Source: Mnemiopsis leidyi (lineage: Eukaryota; Ctenophora; Tentaculata; Lobata; Bolinopsidae). Taken from it: a stretch of DNA of 26,770 bases. This document shows positions 19,655 to 26,770 of this stretch, in pieces (within the stretch, counting starts at the first letter, position 1; each line of letters starts with the position of its first letter). Below the pieces are notes generated by a model that saw nothing but the letters and a program-made list of their open reading frames with translations, was not told the DNA's origin and made no database searches. Location: the NCBI GenBank assembly GCA_000226015.1, contig JH152946.1, forward strand, positions 1 through 26,770. The letters are read 5' to 3'. The translations under genes and the position numbers were made by a program.

Positions 19655-20315
19655 TGCACACTCCTCAACATTCTTGCAAACTGTTTAAGCAAATTCGTGG
19701 TCAACATGAGCTTTAGCTCTTCTTGCAACTGCCTGAGGCTCTCAAGAAGTTTAACAGGTACTGTGTGCCCATGCCTCTTTCCGTCTCTGTGAATCTACAC
19801 GACTTGATTTAAGGTCGTCTAAGGTCTGGCATGAATTGAAAACCTCCGTCCTCCTTCTATCATCAGCACTTGAGTCCGGGCTGACTTGGTTGAGAATAAC
19901 CTGGCTTAGCCCAGACAGGTCATGGCAGGATTCCAGTGTAGCTCGGCCAAGATATTTTTTTCGGAAAAGAGTTGTAAATTCCTTCTTGCGTTCTTTACTT
20001 AACCCCTTGCTGAAGATTTGACTATGTGATCAGCTATTCTCTTTGAAGTTTCAAGAAGCTCTTTGTTGACTGCTTGCTGTGCTGGGGTTTCTTTTTCTTG
20101 CTTCTGGATCTTGCTGTTGAACTTCGCCCTGGGGACGGATTTCTTTTTCAGGAGCCGCTGGCACTAATGCAGCATAATCAGTAATTACTATTATTATTAT
20201 AACAACTTGTGTACCTCTGCATTGCTTCCTGAAGGTTAAGGAAGTTTAGGTTGGTGTGATGTGGAATCGGCTCTATCTGCTTCTTTAGCTGGTTCAGCTC
20301 TGTATCATAATCCTT
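19655..20315 (-). pseudogene. Lys-rich, coiled-coil-like coding remnant, unrecognised (copy 2)
   Basis: Reading the minus strand: YDTELNQLKKQIEPIPHHTN, then LNFLNLQEAMQR, ends at a donor (CAGAG|GTACAC, about 20215). After a possible acceptor (GCATTAG) come LLKKKSVPRAKFNSKIQKQE, KETPAQQAVNKELLETSKRI, ADHIVKSSARG. A one-base frame change at the GGGG near 20003 leads into LSKERKKEFTTLFRKKYLGR, ATLESCHDLSGLSQVILNQV, SPDSSADDRRRTEVFNSCQT. A second frame change leads to KLLESLRQLQEELKLMLTTN and a stop near 19650. The charged, helical composition suggests coiled coil. No known domain seen. The two frame breaks make it a probable pseudogene or repeat-borne gene fragment. Confidence 0.35.
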
Positions 20316-20605
20316 TCTTCCATTTTTATTTCATTACAAAGCAGTGTCTTGTTGAACTGATTTCTTTAGTGTGTCAGCTAAATACAATTTATGATATTTC
20401 AATAAAGCTGAGTAACATATTTTAAAAGGTTTGTTGTATTAAACTGTATTACTCTGTATTACTGTATTGTCTTATTGACAGAGTAAGAAAGCATAGGCAT
20501 TCGAAATGAAAAGGAGCTGTAAAAATTGTATGATCTATGCTTTTTCTGATTTGTTCTAAATTAGTATAAGCAATTGAGACGCTTTTTTGAACATACATAT
20601 TTACC
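19768..20605. repeat. Segmental duplicate, copy 2 (fuller copy)
   Basis: Direct copy of 17494-18255, keeping the ~95 bp missing there. Similarity includes the (TTA)n run and the ACTGTATTACTCTGTATTAC block. No terminal inverted repeats were recognised, so the mechanism is not clear. Confidence 0.85.
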
Positions 20606-20883
20606 ACACTAACTACTAACTAGGAATAATTAGTACTACATGTCGGGCCTAGTCCTCGTTCCAGGGTCTGACGTATATATTTTCAAGAATTTGCGCTGCA
20701 TATCTGTGAATTTCTCTGCGGATGATCTTGAATTAAACATAATGATAAATTGAACATTCAATCAATTAAAGTTAACATAAGTGAACACGTAAGTATACAC
20801 GCAATTAGTGACTGTATTTTAGTGGGTCGATATAAATTTGGACTTTATTTTATTTAATTTCTGTTCTCCGTAGTACTTCTTAT

Positions 20884-21800
20884 ATGTTCAGGACAAGAGC
20901 GACAGAGTATAAGGAGTTTGTAAAATGTAAAAATATCGAAATAAAATTCTCATTGATGCATGATCCCTTAAGAGAGGTCGTCTTCTTCGGTCCTCATACT
21001 CCTAGTCAAAACATCCACGTGTTCGTCGACTCTCGGATACATAAACAATCCTCAAACTCCTCGTTCGCCATCCACAACTATCTCGTGTTAAACTGTAACC
21101 TGTTGGTTAACTAGAGCTACAATTTTTAAGATTGTTTGATGTTAAAACTTTTAAACTGCAGCCTATCGGCGATGTTGACGTTAACCATCACTCCGTTGTT
21201 TGGTCTGGATCAGTTTTTGACCACCGTCCAGTTCATTAGCTTCTGCGAAGCTTTCTACGGAATGATCTAACGTCTTTGATCCACGCCTGTTTAGAAGTTT
21301 CTTTACTCGGCTCTGTATCAAAACGTTCTGATTTCAAGACCTGATCCATTACGTGCAAGTATGGTAAAATTTTCTTCATTTATTACCAAATGAGACGCTT
21401 TCAGAATCTTAACACAGCTACGATACTTACTAGGATTAGAAATAGCCGGAGGCTGCCGCTTCGCGGCAGCAGGGCTAGGCAACGTCTAGCAAATGAATAT
21501 CACATAACAACGTTTTCCGTAGAACTTCAGCGTTTAAGGTCTTGTAAAGGTTTAGTGGGAATCGCAATGATTGAGAGAGTTCGTCTTCAGATCACAGTCC
21601 ACGTGTTTGTCGACTTGTTGTTAGATAAACAATTTTCCTCGTACGCCAGTCATCGTGTTCATTATTAAGTTTTGCTTCTATTTTGAAGATTAGTTTAAAG
21701 TTAAATCTATAACCTCTCGTTCGAGTTTACGTTAAGTTTCAACCCGCACGGCGCAACCTGTTGTTTAGTAGGATCCGTGTTTCAACGTTAAACAATTACC
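20884..21800. repeat. Diverged internal duplication (weak)
   Basis: CCACGTGTTCGTCGACT...ATAAACAATCCTC...CGTTCGCCATC at about 21016 is echoed by CCACGTGTTTGTCGACT...ATAAACAATTTTCCTCGTACGCCA at about 21598. The two plus frames that cover them (20884-21114 and 21390-21668) share a HVFVD...KQ..S segment for this reason. Neither shows a known domain, and I do not call either a gene. Confidence 0.35.
21443..21477. repeat. Hairpin with an 8-bp perfect stem and a TTC loop
   Basis: GCTGCCGC-TTC-GCGGCAGC at 21452-21470, enclosed by TAGCC (21443-21447) and GGCTA (21473-21477) with a small asymmetric internal loop. The two-part stem design resembles H3 of the hairpin cluster at 18.5 kb. Confidence 0.75.
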
Positions 21801-22098
21801 TCCAGTTACCGTGTTATACCGGCTAAGCGGCTAGTGCGCCTAATGCTGTATTTCACGTAATCATAAGTCACTACCCACCTAAGTGATAAGCTGTTGAATT
21901 TCAATCACCTCAATCCATAATAGATAGAAACAATTCGTGTTCGATTATCATTAATATTTTCGCTGATTTGTTATTGTATTACAGTTTGTTATTTAATTAA
22001 TAATAAAACATGGTCTTTATTTCAGGTTAAACTAACTTATTTCTTTTATGCGAGATTACTGGACGTGAAAGCTCAAGGTTAATTAGTTCTATATTTAG
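21801..22098. other. Non-coding stretch
   Basis: AT-rich, no frame or repeat recognised. Confidence 0.4.
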
Positions 22099-22166
22099 TG
22101 GGACGAAAAGTCTGGCAACGAATGCTAACCTTACATTTTAAACAACTTGGATTGCTTTATGCACAG
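22099..22166 (+). pseudogene. Possible MULE transposase exon upstream of broken copy 1
   Basis: An acceptor (CTATATTTAG) is followed by GRKVWQRMLTLHFKQLGLLY plus A-Q and a good donor (CAG|GTAAGC at 22167). The RKVW....LGL..Y pattern resembles the stretch after the GC-x-FH box in Mutator-like transposases, but the exon is short. A diverged copy of its last 20 bases and the start of its intron reappears at 23061. Confidence 0.3.
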
Positions 22167-22283
22167 GTAAGCAAATAGATAATTACTGAAGAGGTTGGAG
22201 TTAGGTATGAAACGAGGAAAGAGAACGAAAAGAAGAAAACATATTCGTGAACTTTCCCTATGTCAAGACTTGCGATAAAAGTA

Positions 22284-23055
22284 TACCGTGATTACAAAAG
22301 AGAATTGCGTAGTTTCTAAGTTGGCGGAGATTTTAGTTTTCCAGTTTGAGTTTAACCTTATCAAGTTCTCAAAGGGGCATAAGTGGACCTAAGAATAACG
22401 GAGGGAGATTCTCTGCCGTAAGGGGGCACTGTTCAGCAGAATTTGTGGCCTCTCTCAGCACCATCTCGCTCGCTCTTTGCTTCACAATCATAAATTGAGA
22501 CACCCTGTAATAATTTCTTAAGTTTTATGAAATAAAGATCAAGATTATGTGCAGAAGAAATTTAGTAATGGAGCATTAGCAATGGAGCTTTAATATTTTC
22601 TCGTCAACTCTCCAGACGATAAATTTAAAAAAATTGAGAACATACAACCTGGAAATGGAGATTAGTGACAGTATTGCAATTTGAATGTTCCTTAGCCCAT
22701 GTCAACATTGATATTAACATACTGTTTTCCTCAGCGTTTTTACACTATAATACAAGAGGGGCGGTCGGACATCCTGCTTTCTTAAGTGTTTCGACGCCCT
22801 TGCTTTTCTGCCAGAGGACCTTGTTGAGCCGGGGTCCGAGGCTCTCATGCGAGCCAACCCCGCCCAAATGATAACCGCCTGGCAAGCTTCTGCAGAGACA
22901 AAGAAGTTAACTACATCGGAGACAGGTGTGTGGTGAGGGTGGAACATGAGACTGCGCCCACCAACAGAAGGACACCAAGGTTTCCCATCTCCAGCTGGAA
23001 CCAGTATACTAGGACCTTGCTCCGGATGACCTGCACGAACAATGTTTGTGAGGGA
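22284..23055. repeat. Duplicate of the MULE 3' region, copy 1
   Basis: Aligns from TACCGTGATTAC at 22284 to GTTTGTGAGGGA at 23055 with 24861-25655 (offset 2577 rising to 2600 through small indels). High similarity extends over the non-coding part as well as the exon. Confidence 0.9.
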
Positions 23056-23090
23056 AACGACTTGGATTGCATCAAGCACAGGTAAGCAAA
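22735..23090 (+). pseudogene. Mutator-like (MULE) transposase exon, broken copy 1
   Basis: Same exon as 25335-25760: acceptor CCTCAG, then KCFDALAFLPEDLVEPGSEA, later PRFPISSWNQYTRTLLRM and TNNVCEG. It is inactivated by an in-frame TAA about five codons in, caused by a 3-base insertion in ACACTATAATAC, and by a one-base deletion near 22860 (CAACCCCGCCC against CAACCCTCGCCCC in copy 2). Directly after the TNNVCEG codons the sequence jumps to a copy of the exon end and intron start seen at 22146-22215 (offset 915), so the 3' part is missing. The minus-strand frame 22714-23079 is a shadow. Confidence 0.75.
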
Positions 23091-23131
23091 TAGATGATTT
23101 CTGAAGAGGTTGGAGATAGGTATAAAACGAG

Positions 23132-23495
23132 GTAAAATTAGTTATGCATTTGTTCCGAGACTACCGAAGGATCTTTATATTTGTTTCAGCTATTTTGTCA
23201 ATAAACCTGATCAGTGATTGGCATTCTGTGTGAGTTGTACTGAGAATCAATCTCGATATGCTTATTCGGCTGTTTGAATTATTGGTGCAATTTTGTGTAA
23301 GACGGTTGCAAGATGGGCTTATTTCATGTTGGTACAGCTCAAAAATAAATTGCACAAAACATAACAATGGTAACAACCAAAGTCTAATCGGTGTAAAAGT
23401 CTGTGTGATTTGATCTCTCATCATCACGCCACAAATTCTTATGTATTATTTGCTGATCTTAAACCACTTCGCATGTGGTCGATTAGCTAGATTTA
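23132..23495. other. Non-coding stretch
   Basis: The minus-strand frame 23161-23427 has no recognised domain or splice sites. Nothing else is supported. Confidence 0.4.
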
Positions 23496-23498
23496 TAA

Positions 23499-23964
23499 GG
23501 GGTGGTTCACATATGACGTCAGCAAATTTTCGGTAATTTTTACCCCCCCTCCCCCCTCCGTCATCATTCATCATCATGACAAAACCCCCCCTAAATGTCA
23601 GAGGTAAATTAACATAATGACATCATCACAGTCAGAACCCCCCCACTCCATGTCAAAAAACTTGATTTTTGGTCTTTTAATTTGCAGTCATTTTTGAATT
23701 TTTTATACTATGTCAGTGAAAACACAGTATCTCACCAAATTTCTGAATCAGAATTTTTACTTGGAAATTTTCCTCCTGATTTTGTAAAATTCTGATAAAA
23801 ATTTTCAAAAGAAATCAAAAATTTTCAAAAAAGTCCTATAAATCCTAAAAATTTTTGATGACATCATCATTGGCCAATGGCCAAACCCCCCTCGTCGTCA
23901 ATCATCATCATTTGGAAACCACCCCCCTCCCCCCTAGGTGATGACATCATATGTGAACGACCCC
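23499..23964. mobile_element. Complete 466-bp non-autonomous DNA transposon (MITE), PIF/Harbinger-like
   Basis: Terminal inverted repeats GGGGTGGTTCACATATGACG (left) and, on the other strand at the right end, GGGGTCGTTCACATATGATG. Only two of the first 20 positions differ. The element is flanked by TAA on both sides (23496-23498 and 23965-23967), a 3-bp target duplication of the TWA type used by PIF/Harbinger elements. No coding frame inside. The interior is AT-rich with repeated TGACATCATCA and ATCATCATCA words and long C-runs near both ends. Confidence 0.85.
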
Positions 23965-24180
23965 TAAGTACAACTCTGGTTACCAGACAAAATAACTTCA
24001 GACTATGGTAGTACGGAGCATAAATAAAGACGGAGAAACAGCATCGTGCGTCTGGGTCTTCATCTCCGACAAACACGAAGATTCTTATGATGACGCCTTT
24101 AGAGACCTAAACCATTATGCAGGTTTATTCTGCAGTGATTAATTCTAGTGTAATAAATCAAGTCTATTGAAACAAGAATT

Positions 24181-24206
24181 ATTTATTTATTTATTTATTT
24201 ATTTGT

Positions 24207-24297
<91 letters not shown>

Positions 24298-24348
24298 TTG
24301 ATTTATTTATTTATTTACTTATTTATTTATTTATTTATTTATTTATTT
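24181..24348. repeat. (ATTT)n microsatellite, ~168 bp
   Basis: About 42 ATTT units with four single-base interruptions. It lies between the MITE and the first MULE exon of copy 2. Confidence 0.95.
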
Positions 24349-24448
24349 CGGTTAATTGGTTAGAGTTGACAGTCTGTTCAGTAAAACAGTAACCGCCCAT
24401 TTATTTGACCTGTTTGACCTGAATCAGCTGCTTACCCAAAACTCTCAG

Positions 24449-26067
24449 TTCTGGAGTTGGGGGTACATCTTACCCCAAGAAACATCAAGTGCGATTTTGA
24501 AGCTGACCTTCGCAATGCATTGAAAAAAAATTACGGCCTCTCAAACGGAGACATACAGGGATGTTTCTTCCACCTGCGAAAGAATTCCATTTCACAGATG
24601 AAGAAGAGAGGGTAAGCTATTTACTCTTATAAAAGCTATTTACTTTTGAACACTTGAACTTTAAACTGTTCGCATCCACGGTGTATAACGCCCTGGCCTT
24701 TTTCCGTGCTAGATTTTAGTAACGTGTATGATTCTTGTTTTGTATGTGTTGTGTATATATGGTTTATTTTATATACATTCTATTATTCTAACAACTTGTA
24801 CCAAACTGTTCGCATCCATGGTGTTTAAATCATCATAATTTGGAAACCCCTTACGCTCGATACCGTGATTACGAAAGAGAATTGCGTAGTTTCTAAGTTG
24901 GCGGAGATTTCAGTTTTCCAGTTTGAGTTTAACCTTATCAAGTTCTCAAAGGGGCATAAGTGGACCTTAGAATAACGGCGGGGGTTCTCCACCTTGACTC
25001 AAAAGCTTAAGGGGGCACTTTTCAGCAGAATTTGTGCCCAAAATGCTCTCTCAGCACAATCTCGCTTGCTCTTAGCTTCACGATCATAAATTGAGACACC
25101 CTGTAATAGTATCTTAAGTTTTATAAAATAAATCTAGATTACGTGCAGAACAAATTTAGTAATGGAGCGTTAGCAATGGAGCTTTATTATTTTTTCTCGT
25201 CAACTCTCCAGACGATAAATTTAAAATAAATTGAGTACAACGGACAACCTGAAAATGGAGATTAGTGACAGTATTGCAATTTGAATGTTCCTTAGCCCAT
25301 GTCAACATTGATATTAACATACTGTTTTCCTCAGGGTTTTCACACTGTACAAGAGGGACGGCCGGACGTCCACCTTTCTTAAGTGTTTCGACGCCCTTGC
25401 TTTCCTACCAGAGGATCTTGTAGAGCCGGGGTTCGAGGCTCTCATGCGAGCCAACCCTCGCCCCAATGATAACCGCCTCGCTAACTTCTGTAAATATAAA
25501 GAAGTCAACTGCATCGGAGACAGATGTGTGGTGAGGAGGGGGAATATAAGACTGCGCCTCACCAACAGAAGGGCACCCAGGTTCCCAATCTCGAGCTGGA
25601 ACCAGTACACTAGGACCCTTCTCCGGATGGCCCGCACGAACAACGTTTGTGAGGGATATCACTCGTCCCTCAGACAGCTCTGTCGCCAAAAACCAAACGT
25701 CTTTATGGCGACAGATTTTGTCCGTCGCGAGATTCGTCGGTTTAACAAGATGATTAGAAGGTCTGTTTTGTTCTTGTGTGTGTGTGTGAGTGTGTGTCTG
25801 TGTGTGTAAGTGTGTCTGTGTGTCTGTGTTTATGTGTGTGTGTCTGTGTCTGTGTGTGCTTGTTATCGTTTGTAAAATTGGAACTGTTTCAGGAAGGAAT
25901 TCACCCCTAAGCGGGCGACAAAACTGCAGCGGAAAAGAGATCGAAAACTGTACAAAGCAGTGACCGATCTCAGGTGGAGGCGGATCGCCGGTCTCCCTCT
26001 TAATCTTAGAGAGGTTCTGGAGAAGATGGCAGCAGCCATGATCTCTCTGAAACCGCGCCGTCGGTGA
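24449..26067 (+). CDS. Mutator-like (MULE) transposase, C-terminal part, three exons (copy 2)
   Basis: Cut-and-paste transposase, DDE type. Exon a 24449-24611 carries NIKCDFEADLRNALKKNYG and DIQGCFFHLRKNS: the second catalytic Asp in CDFE and the C-x2-H box (CFFH) typical of Mutator transposases. Intron 24612-25334 is GTAAGC...CTCAG. Exon b 25335-25760 carries FDALAFLPEDLVEPGFEAL, FPISSWNQYTRTLLRM and ARTNNVCEGYHSSLRQL, where the Glu after TNN is the likely third catalytic residue. Intron 25761-25892 is GTCTGT...TTTCAG and full of TG repeats. Exon c 25893-26067 carries KEFTPKRATKLQRKRDRKLY and ends TGA at 26065. Both junctions keep the frame (phase 2 each), giving about 253 residues. A second donor, GTAAGT at 25806, also keeps the frame but would insert repeat-encoded Cys/Val. 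The first catalytic Asp and N-terminal domains are not found upstream, so the copy is 5'-truncated or has distant exons. Confidence 0.75.
24861..25655. repeat. Duplicate of the MULE 3' region, copy 2
   Basis: Partner of 22284-23055. Beyond 25655 only this copy continues into the rest of the transposase exon. The match begins inside intron 1, not at an element end. Confidence 0.9.
25764..25860. repeat. (TG)n / TGTGTC microsatellite in MULE intron 2
   Basis: Imperfect TG-rich array filling most of the 132-bp intron. It supplies the Cys/Val-rich end of the unspliced frame. Confidence 0.9.
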
Positions 26068-26481
26068 ATTTTTTAGAATTTACTGAAGTGCCACTGAACA
26101 ATAGAATCAGAGAGTTAGTTTTCGAGCATGTTTCCTTGAAACTAAATTTTTAAATTCTTTTAGAGGAGATCATTTTAGTAGTTAAGATTCATTAGCAAAT
26201 TCATTTAGCGAATTACTCATTTTATATCATTTTTTATCTTTCTAATTTCAATCTCTATGTTTTCCTATTATCACAAACTTATAGCTTGCTCCATTGAAAA
26301 AGTTCCTAAAATTCTTTAAGCTAAGAATTTTGTTGTGGGAACTGTCTGTATGTGCTTAGTCAATAAGGACACCGTGGTTGTTATGAACAGAAAGTATCCA
26401 GGAACATGAATGGTCGGTGGGGAATGGGACCCATTTAAATCACTTTAACACAGTGTCCCTCAGTTATCCATCCTGTCACTC

Positions 26482-26487
26482 AATAAA
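26482..26487 (+). terminator. Candidate polyadenylation signal AATAAA
   Basis: AATAAA about 415 bases after the MULE stop codon, followed by a second ATAAATG. The AATAAATAAAATAAAATAAAA run at 26571-26591 offers further candidates. Either could end the transposase transcript. This is by motif only. Confidence 0.3.
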
Positions 26488-26694
26488 ACAATAAATGTGT
26501 ACTTTTGCTTTATGGATGTCAGCTCATATCTAGTGGACCATTTGAGGGCATTCGACTACTAAGAACTAGCAATAAATAAAATAAAATAAAATTTGTTGTG
26601 ACATGAATGGCGTATTTTATTTGCCACGAAGTGTCACCAGTAGTAACTTAAAGTATTGAATGTGGTTTCAAGTGGGGAGGGGGCCGTTTTTCAG

Positions 26695-26770
26695 GTCCTC
26701 ATTTCGAGCAAGCTCGACTCCCAGAGGCGTGCACTGATTGTTAACGGGTGTGTTATGTTGTGGGTGGGCC
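26695..26770 (+). CDS. Possible exon start running off the window
   Basis: GGCCGTTTTTCAG is a good acceptor and is followed by an open frame VLISSKLDSQRRALIVNG plus CVMLWVG to the window edge. 25 codons without a stop is suggestive but short. No family recognised. Confidence 0.25.

Larger units (their letters stand above)
19581..20696. repeat. Direct repeats (69 bp) flanking segmental copy 2, period ~1047 bp
   Basis: 19581-19649 and 20628-20696 match almost exactly (AATTAGTACTACATGTCGGG start, TTTCAAGAATTTGCGC end). The second lies just past segmental copy 2, as expected of a head-to-tail tandem whose second unit is only partly present. Confidence 0.8.
22146..23131. repeat. Flanking direct repeats with 915-bp spacing
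   Basis: 22146-22216 and 23061-23131 match (CTTGGATTGC, then CACAGGTAAGCAAATAGAT, then CTGAAGAGGTTGGAG.TAGGTAT). The second copy abuts the truncated MULE exon with no linker. This is the signature of a partial head-to-tail tandem duplication. Confidence 0.8.

Noticed and set aside
22714..23079. 121-codon minus-strand ORF, with partners at 25314-25643 and 25405-25689
   Set aside because: Antisense of the MULE transposase exon in both duplicates.
23867..24076. Minus-strand ORF at the right end of the MITE
   Set aside because: It crosses the element boundary and derives partly from its C-rich terminal sequence.

Overview
The window looks like nuclear DNA from an animal, most likely an invertebrate. 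It is AT-rich, with coding pieces split by GT..AG introns, long non-coding stretches, microsatellites, decayed DNA transposons and a 13-base assembly gap (16582-16594). No bacterial gene packing is seen. I cannot name the species from the sequence.

Left third (1-9700): an 80-bp tandem repeat opens the window, followed by a TATA-box region and a tRNA-like B box. The one large, clearly intact coding region lies at 3790-5954 (+). It encodes a NERD nuclease domain fused to a superfamily 1 helicase. A phase-matched upstream exon (3090-3269) probably adds an N-terminal segment, and two coding-like exons (6175-6322, 7442-7630) follow downstream. A single well-bounded 66-bp exon sits on the minus strand at 8414-8479.

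Middle (9700-16300): several minus-strand coding-like exons that I do not recognise. The best series runs from 15040 down to 12514. It starts with a signal-peptide-like segment and is broken by stops and frame changes, so it is probably a decayed gene. Two of its exons lie inside a ~555-bp segment repeated in direct orientation (14314-14871 and 15735-16288). Another pair of exons (10513-10735 and about 10093-10218) encodes a Pro/Ala-rich stretch and a helical stretch.

Right part (16600-22000): the C-terminal exon of a hAT transposase (minus strand), and two direct copies of a ~750-840-bp segment carrying a Lys-rich minus-strand coding remnant. Between them lie a striking cluster of three perfect hairpins held inside an outer inverted repeat (18475-18648) and a GC-richer, promoter-like block with three CACGTG palindromes and two identical IRF-type motifs.

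End (22000-26770): two diverged copies of the 3' part of a Mutator-like (MULE) transposase. The second copy (24449-26067) can be read through three exons with matching intron phases down to its stop codon. The first copy is broken and lies in a partial tandem arrangement. Between them are a complete 466-bp non-autonomous element with terminal inverted repeats and a TAA target duplication, and a long ATTT array. The window ends in what may be the start of another exon. Apart from the NERD-helicase gene, most of the window is shaped by transposons and segmental duplication, and I see no pathway linking the genes.
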